DNA of 64,000 nt from Grifola frondosa (Eukaryota > Basidiomycota > Agaricomycetes > Polyporales > Grifolaceae), in assembly GCA_001683735.1 (NCBI GenBank), contig LUGG01000002.1:1674001-1738000 (forward strand). The letters run 5' to 3'. This document shows, in pieces, positions 43,577 through 55,098 of the stretch. The translations under genes were made by a program, and so were the position numbers. Every line of letters begins with the position of its first letter. Within the stretch, counting starts at the first letter, position 1. Under the pieces are notes generated by a model. That model did not search any database, was not told the origin of the DNA, and worked only from the letters and a program-made list of their open reading frames with translations.

Positions 43577-44574
43577 GGGCGCTGGTATCGCCGGCGGACG
43601 ACTCGGGCTGGGGGTTGGGTGCGGGCGTGGAGAAAAACAAAACGTGTCGGCGAGGAAAACGAGGGGTTGGGCATTTTATAGTTTATGAGCGGGCGAAGAA
43701 ATCGGAGCACACATGACATTCCCAGCTGGAACGAGAACGACTTGTCCATATACGGAACTGAATTCGACCGCGCGGGGTGCCGATCCTCTCGATCAAGCAA
43801 GGTGGATCGTACCCCGCATGATTCATCCACAGTAATAAATTCATTCCTGTGTGCGCACGCACGCCTTGCCTGTACATCGTCCCCCTCGATTGCGGTGTGC
43901 TGTGCTGGGCCATCGCATATTTTTTCGGGTTCGCATGTACACCTACCATGTACGCTGCGCTTGGTATCGCACGACCATGTGGATGCTCTCGAGTTTTGTG
44001 CCTTGCGAGACAGCGCTTCTATTGGGGAGCTGGAGCCTTCACGCCTGTGACAAATCCCCGGCTCCGATCATTCTGTCATTTCCGCTGATCAATCGATTGC
44101 CAACTGACGAGCCCGAGACCGTGGTCGAAGCGATGCTCGCACCTCCGCACACCACCTCCGCACACCACTTCCAAAGCCTATTAGTGTGCATACTTGCTTC
44201 GCGCCTCCATGCTGGTTGCTTAGTTCCCGCGAAGCTTTCCATTCGACTCATATGAGCGCGTTATGGCCTAACCAGCTAGTCCGGGCAATCAATGTCCGAG
44301 ACGAATTGGCACTCTCGCGCCGACCCCGCACCACATGTCTCTGTAAGCTTCTGGCGTAGTTCATCACTCACTAAAATGTCACGGTAACATTGTTCCATTT
44401 GTCTCGGACCGACATCCTAAATTCTGTTGGAAAGTGCAGCGCTCAACGGGCGGAGCACCAGCGGTCGTCGTTCTAACTAGTGTGGCATCTTCAAGGGCAT
44501 GAGAACAACCATCCCAGCAGATAGAGTAAATCGAATGCGTACTAGGGCAAAATATCAAAGCCTGTCACTACGTC
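43577..44574. other. intergenic region
   Basis: Open frames on the plus strand over 43250-43690 are antisense shadows of the membrane-protein gene. Downstream, a 134-codon frame at 43851 lacks any recognisable motif. A short tandem repeat (CCTCCGCACACCA twice) lies near 44144-44170. Confidence 0.35.
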
Positions 44575-45778
44575 TCACACGCGCTTCACCATGACGAGCG
44601 CAAGCGGCCATTCAATTTCCACCTCCTCCTCAGATCGCACGACATCCTTGCCATCCTGCCTCGCCGCTTCCGCTTTCAAGCCCTTCCACGCCCGCACGGC
44701 AATGTCGCCATCCGGGTGCTTCATGTCTTCGGGGTTCCTCTCTAAGAAGGTGTGCAGCGCACTCGCGGTGCGCAAGTACTCCATCAGCTCCGCCCACGTC
44801 ATCGTCTTGCGCAGGATGACCGGCCGCGCATCAGGCAGGCCCGGATCATGGGCGCCTGTCAAAAACAGAAATCGCATCATCCTCCGGGGAAGGAGAGCGC
44901 GACGACGCACCTGTGAAGAACACGCGCGTGAATTCGCGGAATGCGCCAGGGACGACTTGCGTCGCATCGGGGATCGCGAGCAGATGGTCATCGAGGATCG
45001 CGCGCCCGGGCTGCTCCCAGTACGGCCCGAGCGACGTCGTAGGGTCTGCGCCCTGCATATATGCGTGGATGAGCGGCGTCGCGGATGGATAGCGTGAGAG
45101 GCGGAACTCCGAGTATCCCTGCGAGCGAGGATCAGACACGGCAGCGCGCGGCAAGGGGGCGCACGCACCCACACGGCGAGTGTCCCGTCCCGGCGCAGGA
45201 CGCGCGCAGCCTCGGGCCAGAGCTTCGCCCAGTCGAACCAGTGCGCCGCTTGTGCTACGCAACGCACGGCACCGTCAGTACATCAAAGAACAGGAAATGA
45301 GCCGGACTGGGCACACCGGCGATGATGAGGTCCACGCTCCCGTCCTCGAGGAACCCCAAGCGCTCCGCGCTGCTCTGCACGAACTCAACGCGGGACGAGA
45401 CGTCCAGGCCTCCCGGTCCCGCCTTCGCGCCCTCGCGCGCCTGCTCGATCATCCGTGCACTCGGGTCGACCCCGATGACGCGCTTGAAGGGAGTTAGCTC
45501 CACCGTCGCCTGCCCTGCAGCATCACGGATGAGGTGACGGGGGAGAGGCTGGAGGTGAAGGTGAAGACGCACCTGTGCCGCAGCCCAAGTCCACCGCGGT
45601 GTCCCATCGCGCACCCGGGGCACGCTCGTGGAAGCGGAAGACGAAGTCGAATAGCTGGCGCGGGTAGGTCGGCCGGCCTGCGTGTGTGATGCGGTGAAGG
45701 ATCGTGCGTGGTGCAGGGTGCTTGCTCACCTGAAGCGTACTTTGCAGCGTTGAAGGTGGCTTTGCCGAATGTTGCCAT
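44575..45778 (-). CDS. class I SAM-dependent methyltransferase (trans-aconitate methyltransferase-like)
   Basis: Six exons (45730-45778, 45573-45677, 45317-45514, 45169-45254, 44911-45118, 44575-44855) join to exactly 309 codons, 308 residues. Motif I is VDLGCGTGQATVEL, followed by the acidic strand RVIGVDPSARMIEQA, the post-I segment VEFVQSSAERLGFL, VDLIIAGQAAHWFDW and LWPEAARVLRRDGTLAVW. The C-terminal TMTWAELMEYLRTASALHTF is common in the fungal trans-aconitate-methyltransferase-like group. The small-molecule acceptor cannot be read from sequence; predicted cytosolic. The frame is fully intact. Confidence 0.92.
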
Positions 45779-46469
45779 CGCGCCAGTCGTGAGGGATTGG
45801 AATAGGATGTGAGAATGAGTTGAACTGCGACTTCGCGAGTGTTGTGGGATTACATGCCCCTGTGGTGGTGGTATTTATGTTCGCCGTGTGAGCGTCTCCT
45901 CTCGCATGATTTTGTGCTCTTCAGCTTGATCAGGCTGGCGTCGTCGAGTACAGCATCGTGGATCGGACGAGGTGTCCGAACCGAACTACCCCACAATATG
46001 TTGCCCTGCATTGAGCATATCTTAGATAAGATAAGATGAGATGAGATGATCTTCGATGCCGTGACTTGGGGAAATCCGCAAGCCTCGATTGCTGGCAATA
46101 TTTATTAACGGAAAAGCGAGTGATTGAATGTGTGATTTGGATGACCAAAAATACAGCTGTGATCCGGAGAAAATAAAACTACAACAGGCCTGGGTAACCG
46201 GACACCATTAATGTCCGAGGCTCGTAAATCCACCATTCGGATCAAAGATCCAGCTAACAGAGTGTGTACCAAACAGCCAAGGTCAGTGGGAGGCACGAGA
46301 GAGACCACCTATCTCTAATTCACAGGCGGCAAGGACGACTCTTCTTCCGCCGGCGAGAGTTCTATCATAGCGTCCCAGCCCTTCGGAGCAACAAGAGCCC
46401 TTCACCGCGGCTCGAGCTCCCGCGACTCCGCGCCGCGGTCGTAGAACCGCCGCACCACGCACAGGAGGT
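45779..46469. other. intergenic region
   Basis: There is no supported gene. A GATAA/GATGA simple-sequence stretch lies at about 46021-46048. Confidence 0.3.
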
Positions 46470-46943
46470 CCGTCCTCGAATTCCCGGCGTACAAGTCGAA
46501 GCTGATTCGCATACCGTGCTATGAAGAGCCAGTTCACGAGGAAGTTGATGTCCCACTGGTCGGAAAGATTCTTTTGAGTATCTGGGGACGCGTGGACGCG
46601 TAGTTCATCGACCAGCGGTTCAGATTATAGAGGTCTTGAAGTTGCTGGACGTATGCTTCGATGACAATGGTAAGGACTCATCTGAAGTAGTACATTCGGT
46701 GTAGGCGTGACGAATGTTCAATTCGGTGAGATGTTTTGAGAAAGCGTACGCTGCCTGCAGCCGATATAAGCGAGATATATACGTCGATATTCTAGACAAG
46801 TTGCAAGGCAGTTCAGTGAAAAAAAAAAAGCTCACGAGTAAGAATTTGAAGCTGAAGCGTTGAAGCTTGAACCGTTTCTCGATTAGGCATGTGACGCGAT
46901 AATAGACGCTCAACGAGTCACATCCGACGACTGGATCTTCCAC
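46470..46943 (-). other. unresolved coding signal, possible small leftward gene
   Basis: The minus strand reads SDQWDINFLVNWLFIARYAN followed by QLRLVRREFEDGPP near 46560-46470, and VDELRVHASPDTQKNL just upstream, which looks protein-like. A possible first exon at 46943 (MEDPVVGCDSLSVYY) is followed by a plausible GTGAGC...TCTAG intron. I could not join these pieces in one frame, and no family is recognised. Confidence 0.3.
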
Positions 46944-47713
46944 CGCAGAGCTTGTCGAGGATGCACTCGACGCGTTGCTAGCGGCCAGTGTGCAGCTTAT
47001 CGAATGGTGAGTAGCTGGGCTTTATAAGAGAATGGGTGTCCCCGCCGTGACCCAGGTCAGTCTGTAGTTTTTGAAGTATCTGTCGCTGACCTATTATCCC
47101 GTAGAATTCTTCATATCTTGTTCCCGACGAAGACATCGCAAGAGCCTGTGATGCATTGTATCGCCTCGGCTTGCCATTGGTTACTGAATGCGAATGGTTT
47201 CGTGCAACTAGTGACGACTTCTGGATAAGGAGTTGTTTTCATTCTCTCACCCGCTGCTTGCTACCCGGCGATGTGAGATATCTCGTTCCATACCCCCTAT
47301 CCTTCGCATCGCATGCGCTGTCAGAGCTTGAACGGCTCCCGCGTCAGGTTTTCCAAGATAGCTTTCTGCGCGAACCTGTCTATGTGCCCCAGCCGCCTGC
47401 AGTCTACGCACCGCTTCTCCGCACGATGCTTGCTTATCCCCGACGGTCCTGTCTGGTCGATTCTCAACTCAATCAGACCTCTCAGAGCTTGTGTGTTATC
47501 ACTTGTGTGATGTCAAACACGGCTACGTGGACATCGACGACGACGCACTCTGCAAAGATCTTGAGATCGATCGGCGCCGTTGAAGTAGTTGGCAAGGGAT
47601 GGAGTTGCGCATGCGAATGGAGGGCAGGTGAGGAGTGGATGAGTGATGCGTTGGTCGCCGTCGTGCGTGGCAGTGGAAATATTCGACATCTACCATGGCC
47701 ATCACAGAAATGA
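46931..47713 (+). CDS. uncharacterised fungal protein, start unresolved
   Basis: The first visible coding piece is ELVEDALDALLAASVQLIEW, ending at a GTGAGT donor at 47007. The main exon starts at 47105 (NSSYLVPDEDIARACDALYR) and continues LGLPLVTECEW, RYLVPYPLSFASHALSELER and VYVPQPPAVYAPLLRTMLAY. In the next frame come LVCYHLCDVKHGYVDIDDDA and LCKDLEIDRRR, and after another one-base break VEVVGKGWSCACEWRAGEEW, ending at TGA 47711. It resembles a small fungal-only protein family of unknown role. Frame breaks near 47460 and 47575 and the missing start mean it could be a pseudogene or have sequence errors. Confidence 0.5.
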
Positions 47714-47828
47714 ATGTTGGACGAGAAGCATTCTTGATCGTAAGCTAAGAATGGACTTCATGGACGAGCCATCCCTACGGTTAACCGTTAAATGTTAAAT
47801 TTTGAATACGATTAAGAGTTTGAGCAAG

Positions 47829-47859
47829 ATGTCGATGTCGATGTCGATGTCGGTGTCGT
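47829..47859. repeat. GATGTC hexamer microsatellite
   Basis: Imperfect tandem GATGTC units (about five), drifting into GGTGTC/GTCGCC. Confidence 0.7.
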
Positions 47860-48288
47860 CGCCGAGGTCGCCTTTCAGGAAAGTCAGGAGACTTGACATC
47901 CGAGTCCTCGTGGTACGATGCCGTCACCATCATCGAGTTTGGGGTTTTTCGAGATGTCTACGTTGATGCTCACCGCCTCTGGTTTACCTCGTTTTAGCCA
48001 GACCATTGACTTAGGGCTCCTCGCCGTCTCGTACATTTAACGGCCATTGGAAGGTGTTTGGAGAAAGGAGTGGGCCAGGAAAACGTGCGTTTCCGTCGCC
48101 TATACGTCGTGCCTGACAGATACTAATACTGAGGCACAAATGTATCATAGGAGCCCTCTCCATTATTAAGTCCTATGCACGGTTGAGACACCAGGGGCTA
48201 TAAGAGCAAGCATTTTCAATGTGTACGTCCTACTTTGCCTACGTCTTCCAGCAAATTCTCATTGCAAGCAGTCTCCCCGCAGGCTCCC
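47860..48288. other. intergenic region
   Basis: Apart from the microsatellite just upstream, nothing supportable is seen. It should include the promoter of the disordered protein starting at 48289. Confidence 0.3.
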
Positions 48289-49542
48289 ATGAAGAAATTG
48301 CGCCGAAGACGGTCATCGTCGGTCGACATCTCTGCACCTACGGCAGTCTCGCTCCCAGCCCCGCCCGCGTCCTCGCTCCCCACTGATACCCCACTATATG
48401 CGCGTTTTGCGTCCTCGCGCCGTGGTCGGGATGGTTCTGCACCTGCCTTCAAGTCGCTTGTGTCCGGGCCAATGGCTCTTTCTCCAAAGTCGAGCGGTGG
48501 GCCTGTGCCTAGGGACGTGGAACTAGGTGCAAACGCAAGGCAAATGAGACACGCTCCACGCAGTACCGTCATCGAAAAACAGGCCGATAGCGTCGCTAGC
48601 CCGCGGCGTAGATCTCTGCGAGTCCCAGTGCCTCCCGTCGACTTTGACGCGCTGATAAGCATCGTGCGCAATCCGGTCGAGGACGATGCGCCGCGCATAT
48701 ACCATCCGATTACTGCCACAGAGGAATCCAAGAATATCAGCTTCAATGTAAAGTTGCAGGAGGATATCTCGTCTCCGAAACGAGCACCGCTTGACACCTT
48801 CCCCGTCTCATCTGCGTCATTGCCATCATCGTCTGTTCTAACATCGCCTGTATCATCTCAGCATGCGGCCAGGCCCCCATCGAGGGCTTCTCGCCGTGTC
48901 CCCGTGCCTCCTCTTGTGCTAACAGGCGACACTTCGCCTTCAGCTCAAGAGCAAAATATATCATCTCTCCGGCAAATACCCAATAGTAATATACCATGTT
49001 CCTCGTCGCCATCTGTTGCACCATCACCCATGTCTCTATCTGTTGTGTCTGTACCAACGCACAGCGTCGATACCTCGCATTCCCAGCTCGAAATTCGTGA
49101 CACGCGTCCACTGGCGGTTGATCGTCTGCCGACACAGGAACAAGGGCATCGCCCAGTCATATCGGAGCTTCCGCCCCATTCATCGTCTTTGGCGACGTCT
49201 CCGTCAAGGCGTTCGCATCGTGTCCCCGTGCCTATATCCACACAGATCGTGGACCTTCCTTCTGTACTGGCCGCCCCTATATCGCCACCGCTCTCTCCGA
49301 AAGCCTCCTTTAGTTCAACGAGCATCCACGGCTCCAGGAAGCGGGGGTATTCATTGCTCGCTGCGTTTGGGTTACGTGTCCCTAAGCCAGCTTCGGGATG
49401 CGATACGAATAATGCTACCGTCGGCTCTCGCGGTGATCATGACAAGGTGACGTCAGATTCCCAGAGTTATTTTGACAGCTCTACGATGCTTTCATGCGTT
49501 CGTGCCGGTGCTCTATCCATCGCGGTGGCAGCACCGTTCTAA
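48289..49542 (+). CDS. intrinsically disordered Ser/Pro-rich protein with RVPVP repeats
   Basis: This is one open frame of about 417 codons without introns, from ATG 48289 to TAA 49540. Composition is dominated by Ser, Pro, Ala and Arg. A short basic-plus-proline motif recurs three times: SPRRRSLRVPVPPVDF, SRASRRVPVPPLVL and SRRSHRVPVPISTQI. The ending (MLSCVRAGALSIAVAAPF) is hydrophobic. The repeated SRR-x-RVPVPP pieces look like docking motifs, for example for SH3 or kinase partners, but that is inference. The neighbouring F-box gene carries similar pieces (TARVPVPIPPIP), suggesting a functional or evolutionary link. Confidence 0.6.
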   Translation: MKKLRRRRSSSVDISAPTAVSLPAPPASSLPTDTPLYARFASSRRGRDGSAPAFKSLVSGPMALSPKSSGGPVPRDVELGANARQMRHAPRSTVIEKQADSVASPRRRSLRVPVPPVDFDALISIVRNPVEDDAPRIYHPITATEESKNISFNVKLQEDISSPKRAPLDTFPVSSASLPSSSVLTSPVSSQHAARPPSRASRRVPVPPLVLTGDTSPSAQEQNISSLRQIPNSNIPCSSSPSVAPSPMSLSVVSVPTHSVDTSHSQLEIRDTRPLAVDRLPTQEQGHRPVISELPPHSSSLATSPSRRSHRVPVPISTQIVDLPSVLAAPISPPLSPKASFSSTSIHGSRKRGYSLLAAFGLRVPKPASGCDTNNATVGSRGDHDKVTSDSQSYFDSSTMLSCVRAGALSIAVAAPF

Positions 49543-49743
49543 GTTATGCTCGCCGTACTGTCATGCCGCATATAGCAACATCAATGTGATGAACACTGTT
49601 GCACATTGTTCGCTTCCTAAAGGCACGTGTTACCATGAGAAGAGGTGCATAAAATTGCCTCACTGCAGCCTGCCTTCCGTTTCTCTTTGCTTTCATTTCC
49701 GCGCTTCCATCAAACTCTGTTTGTTTAGTTTTTGCACTGACAC

Positions 49744-52700
49744 ATGGCACTTCCAGTCCCGGCCGTCCTCGGAGGATCGTCTTCCGGCAGAACAAACACC
49801 GATCCCACCGTCCATTCCTTCACCGTTCGCCGCCAGCACCGACATCACCCCTCCAATCATCCAACAAACTGAATCGCCGCATCATACAGTACGTTGTTCA
49901 CACGGCATGGTGCTGCTTCTTGTCTATCCCGAGTTCCCGACACTCGTGACGACAAGGGCGGTTTGTGCGAAGTCAGCACTGACGTTACTTGGTAACAGCA
50001 TGACTTCACGTTGTCCCACCAACAAGACATGCACCATGCAACTCTTGACTCCCAAACGCTCACCATTGACGTCGGCGCGAACAATGCCTTCCCATCTCCG
50101 CCTTTAAGCCCAAGGACTTCCCAAAACCTTAGTCGTCGGACCTTGCGTCACCCGTCCTCTGTCGTCTTTTCCAACTCCACTAAGCAATATCCTTCCTCCG
50201 TCAGCCTTCGAGACGCTGAATTGGAGAACACCACACCTCCAGAGACATCCTTAATCCCGTCCTCTCCTACCGAACGTCTTACGCTCCTTCCCCCGCACGC
50301 TTCTCAGCCGAACCCGAAGACGCATCCCGCCCTCCGACACACAACTTCGCGCATCGACACCGCTCGGGTCCCTGTACCGATACCACCGATTCCGTCCCGG
50401 ACACAACAACCGCATCCCATCAAGCTGGACTCTCCCAATTCATACAAGGACGGCCCTGTCTCACACAGGCCGTTGATCTTTGCTGCTATGGCAGCAGCAG
50501 AAGCGGAAGCGGAGCTGGTGGAGCCGCAGGCATGGATGTCCTTCGACACGAAGGAACCAAAGGGTCAGACCGACGTTGAATATAACTACGCTCAGGCTGA
50601 GGAACAAGACGGCGCGGCTTTTGTGCGTGGGTATCCCACACCCCGATCGTCATCTCCTCAGTCTCCAGACGTGAATGTAGAATGGATGAAGCAGAGAGAT
50701 TTGTTCACAGAGAGGCCGAATGGGCCGAACGGAGGGTATGTCGAGATTGCGCGGAGCCCGCCTCGGCGCGAGACATCGTTGCAGTCTTCACAGGCTCTGC
50801 CGCAGTCTCCGCCGGACACCTCAGAAGATACCCAATCGTCATCTGATTCACAGCCGGTCTCACGGGTGAAAAGGCTGAGCAAGTCAAAGGCACGCACAGG
50901 TCGAGTCGCAGATTCTTCCCCACCGGACGATGTAGGCGGTCAGCATACGAATAATAATGGCGATACCTTGACTGCCACTACGTCTTCGTCCCGTGATCGT
51001 GTTCCAAAGGTGCACTCTCGCGCAGCACCCTCGCAACCAACTGTCCATATTTCAAATGCCAGCACCTCACAGTTGGGTCCCCCCTTTCAGCTCCAGAATG
51101 AGGACTCCTTGAGAGAGCGTACGAGCGCCGAGTCGATGCGCGCACCTGTGCCATTACCGCATCGTGGTACGGCCAGCGACCTCCCGCGTTCCGTCCCCGC
51201 ACGCCCCGTCAAGGTACTCACGGAGCGACAACTTGAGAAGCTGAAGGCGAGGGTACCAAGAGCGTCCTCCGAGAGCGGGATGGAAAGCACTGAACATCGG
51301 AACGGAGGCGTGCATGAGCGGAATCACAGCATGGAGGAGCCACCGCTTAGCCCGACCCGCACCAAGGCGGCACCACCGAGCCCAGTGTCGCCAGAGGAGT
51401 ATGCTCAGGCACGTTCGCGGCGACGTGGGGCGCGATTGGAGAAGTCTCGGCCTGAGGGGTGGCAGTTGCGGTGCCTGCACCTGAGGCTGAGCCCGAGACC
51501 GAAGTCGGGACTGAAGCCAAGGAAACAAATCATGTAGAACCCGAGGAGCAAAAAGAGCCCACATTTTATCCTCTGGCACGACACCTTGCGGCGTCTGCAC
51601 TACTGGTTAATCTGGTCTCGTATTTGTCTTTCTTTGACTGGCTAGCCGTGATCAGTGTGAGTAAAGAGATTCGGACGTGCATCTCAGGTGACCGGGAGTC
51701 GAGGGAGGGTGTGTTGGAGAGGTATTTGAGGACAGTGGGGTATGCGCGATGGGCATGGACAGAGCCGGAGCCCGTGGTTCTGACGTTGTCGGTAAGCAAC
51801 CCGTGCAGTTGAAAAACGTAGTTCCTCACGCTCGATCATCAGGACCTGAACGCATATATGCGCGGTGTATCTATGCCGACCCACCAGTTCGCCCGGATGG
51901 CTAAGTCCTACCTGCAGAGTAGAGACCCTGCTCAAGTCAGCGTGATGCAGCGCTTGGCCCATTCATGTCGGGCGTTCACACGTGTGGTGCTGCGTCTTCG
52001 CGCACAAGCTGAGACCGAAGCGTCGCACAACTCGCGCATAGCTGCTTCTGCTTCGCAGCGTGATATCCGCACGACGTCCCAGAGCCCGTACAAAACCCAT
52101 ACTGGTGCGTGGTCAGGGCAACAGTCGCGAAGCAGCATGTCGCGCAGTTCCAGCCGCGCTCCCTCTCCGACATCTTCGTTCAATCACAGTTATGCTCACT
52201 CGACGGCGACACATACTCAACTAGGCGTGCTCCCTGTGAATACATTTGCATCGCCGCTGTTCCGCTTGCGGCGGGCACCCCTACTACAGGTATTCGTGCC
52301 ATCGCCGGAAGGAGACTGGTTGTCAGATGCGAGCGTTCTCGAATGCGAGAAAGAGTTGAAGCGCGCGGGCGTATTGCATCTTATGCGAGCAGGGGACGTC
52401 GTATGGGATGCGGCTGTGGGGGATGAGGGGAATGTAGGTAGGTTGGTGTGGGATGGGGGGTATCTCATTGTGAGTGTTATCTCCAGCCTTGCTTCCATAC
52501 CTAGACTAAACCGTCACCGGTCACGGGTGTTCAGGACTTGGACTACACCTATTCGCGGTCGGGGGATCTTCCAATGTACCTACCAACATTGGCCTTCCCA
52601 CCTTCATACTTCCACCGAGTCGTCAGAACGATGGGGAGCGGCAATCCAATAGTTCACATCGATATCGCACCATGGGCCGAAGAGATAGCGACAAAACTTC

Positions 52701-53240
52701 AGCTGTTGCAGGATAGAACAAAAACTGAGACGTGCGGGCTCTTATCTGGTGTCTTATTGTTGATTTACGCTGATTCACGCTGATGTCACGCAGACCACAA
52801 GGCGGTTATCACACCGTAGTCCGTTGGGTGCACCGATCGTCCTTCATCATACGTCCTCCTCCTGGCAGCAAGTCTATCCGGATCCCTGTACCTAGCACGG
52901 CAGGCCCTGGACCATCACCCACAGGTGCATGGGTGGTAGATCCGGGGTGGTACGGGGTAGTTGTCGTTGAGGCAGAAGGTACAAATGAAGGCCTCGCGGA
53001 TCTACAGGAGCGTTGCAAGGGTGCCTTTCCTCCCAGGGCGGTTGGCGCGAGCGCTAGTCCTGAGCGCTCTGCAAGGCTAGAGCGGAAGACTGTCTTCAGG
53101 ATTTTGAGAGAAAGAAGGTGAATTTTCATTACCTATGGCGCTCCACTTTGAGCGGATGCTGATGACAAGCAATCTATAGCCGCCCGGGAGAGATATGGAT
53201 ACGGACTGTACGCGACAAGGAACGATTGGCACCACCTTAG
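49744..53240 (+). CDS. large F-box protein with disordered N-terminus
   Basis: A long Ser/Pro-rich N-terminal half (to about 51520) includes PSPPLSPRTSQNLSRR and TARVPVPIPPIPSR. An F-box-like helical block follows (FYPLARHLAASALLVNLVSY, LSFFDWLAVISVSKEIR). The C-terminal domain includes FASPLFRLRRAPLLQVFVPS, YTYSRSGDLPMYLPTLAF, HTVVRWVHRSSFIIRPPPGS and ends GEIWIRTVRDKERLAPP with TAG at 53238. Splice sites in phase: a GTACGT donor near 49890 to the acceptor at 49998, then introns after TLS (about 51792), after YLI (about 52470), after KTET (about 52732) and after RER (about 53119). The start is uncertain: ATG 49744 needs a one-base change to reach the main frame. A G is also missing near 51458 (GGGG). 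Confidence 0.7.
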
Positions 53241-54122
53241 AGGTCATGAGCTTTTGGAGCTCGTTGAGAATTTTGGCAATTATTTTAATCCACAGCACTT
53301 CGTCCCAGGTACTGGATATCGACAGGTTCATAAAGGTAGAATGTTGTCTCGTTATGTCACTTTCATCTGGGGTGTTAAATCAGTAGACGCCCAATTTCAG
53401 AATTGCTATTCGCTTCCGCATTATCAGACATGACCATCACACAAGATCAGTGGCCGACCTCTTCAATTTATGCTTCAGAAGCAGTACAGATATCAGCGCC
53501 GTGAACGCGTATACTTTTCGGTTCTCACTCTCTGATGTCTATAACAATTCGCAGCTTGACATCATCTACGCTCCTATGGTCGTGCTATTTGTGACCTGAT
53601 GCTCAAAATAAGGGAGAAAAATATAGATTGAACAAGGGTGAGTGGCAAGCATTGTTCTTGAAGCATTACGCCAATGCCGATTCTCGCGGGGGATGCCGAT
53701 TTTGAACTTGAAGGCGCTACTAGTAACCCACCTATTATCCCGGTCAGATGGGCCTCGTCTTTCCATGTGGGTATTTTTTGGGGGGTTCACCAGTCCTAGA
53801 CATATGCGTAGGTGTGGCGCTAGTGCGGGATTCGCTGCCAGGGGGATTCTGATTTAGCCTCGCAGGTTGCATTGATGCGCAGTGGCATGTTGCGGAGAAG
53901 GCTACCTATAGGGCTTCAACCATCAGGTCCTATCTCGCCCCGCTGTGGCGTGATAATCGACATAGGTTATTATCCAGCACATACATACTGTCAAGCAATA
54001 AATTCATGCAACAACGGTAGCATAAACAACTAGATGAGTGGTTTGTTCTGGTCATAATGGATCCGAATAAAATCATTTCAACCGTATTTACCCCGATCAG
54101 GATCACTTGAACAGCTTCACAT
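53241..54122. other. intergenic region between convergent genes
   Basis: No supported gene. The sequence is AT-rich near 53560-53640 and 53990-54070. Confidence 0.35.
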
Positions 54123-54626
54123 TCATGTAGCACGCGCGCTGAGCGCCGTGTACAACGTGGCCTTCGTAAAGACGCCTCTACGAATCTCTGAAGCGCTGAT
54201 TCTGCCGTAGTGCCACATCTCCTGTTCTAGTGCGTCGACATCGGGACAATCAAGGAAGCCCTCCGCGTGTAACCGCCTCACTGCTTCGCGGACCCATACT
54301 CTGCAACTGAATTGCGGCTCCCGAGCAATGTCAACATGTGGGATTATGTTTACCGGGATCCTCTTCAGTATGTTGTGCAGATCACATAGTGTATGCGTGT
54401 TCAGTCGTCCGACGACCGCCGCCGCCGAAATACGTCTAGAGCTACAGAGCGTGAACGATGCCTTCTCGTACACAAAGTTTCTGTTGTTGGTCTGTGTGGC
54501 ATGGAATTTGAAGCCATCTTCAACGTTGGATTGGACATATAACATCCAATGAAAGAGTGGCGGAGTGGCGCTGATGAAATGAAGGGCGACAATTATGTCG
54601 GGGGGAATTGGGAGCGGTTCAATCAT
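54123..54626 (-). CDS. DUF6914-like fungal protein
   Basis: Single exon. From the ATG at 54626 it reads MIEPLPIPPDIIVALHFISA then TPPLFHWMLYVQ, followed by FKFHATQTNNRNFVYEKASF, LNTHTLCDLHNILKRIPVN, EPQFSCRVWVREAVRRLHAE and GFLDCPDVDALEQEMWHYG. The sequence of a hydrophobic strand, HW-x-x-YV, FHATQT and CRVWVREA is that of fungal DUF6914 proteins of about 160-170 residues. Two upstream in-frame ATGs (54650, 54704) would lengthen the N-terminus. Biochemical function is unknown; by pattern it is cytosolic. Confidence 0.75.
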   Translation of the reverse strand: MIEPLPIPPDIIVALHFISATPPLFHWMLYVQSNVEDGFKFHATQTNNRNFVYEKASFTLCSSRRISAAAVVGRLNTHTLCDLHNILKRIPVNIIPHVDIAREPQFSCRVWVREAVRRLHAEGFLDCPDVDALEQEMWHYGRISASEIRRGVFTKATLYTALSARAT

Positions 54627-54704
54627 GGTGAATTGCCGCTTGAGAACCATGATCGAAAGGACGATGCCAACTAGACACGACAGCAATTCTGAATCTGCCA
54701 GCAA

Positions 54705-55098
54705 CGTCGAGATGACAGTACAGCAGGGTCCCGCAACGCGTGGCCTGCTACTGGTCTTCTGTTATCATGCTGGGAGCATCAGATATTCTGGAATGGTCTG
54801 CCACGATGTGTGTCTGATTATCTTCTCTTAACCTGAAAGACCGATATAGTGATGCCGCGCCCCAACACCGAGCGCTTGCGATACACAAATCGGCGGCGAT
54901 TTTAGTTCATCGAAATTGTAACACCCCAGATGAGCCGGTACATAATTTCATCCACGCATTTATGCAGTATCTGACATAGCGCTTCATTCAGAGCGGGATC
55001 TAGCAAACCGATACGGGAAGAATTACAAATGACAAGACTCGACGTGCCCTATTCCGCAAAATTCATCAAAGCCTAAACTTGTCGAAACTCAAACCCTA
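54705..55098. other. intergenic region
   Basis: Promoter side of the DUF6914-like gene and 3' end of the next leftward gene. Nothing further is supported. Confidence 0.35.

Noticed and set aside
43250..43688. Two overlapping plus-strand open frames of about 140 codons.
   Set aside because: Antisense to the first exon and 5' region of the four-helix membrane protein; composition is Gly/Glu/Arg-rich, as expected of a shadow frame.
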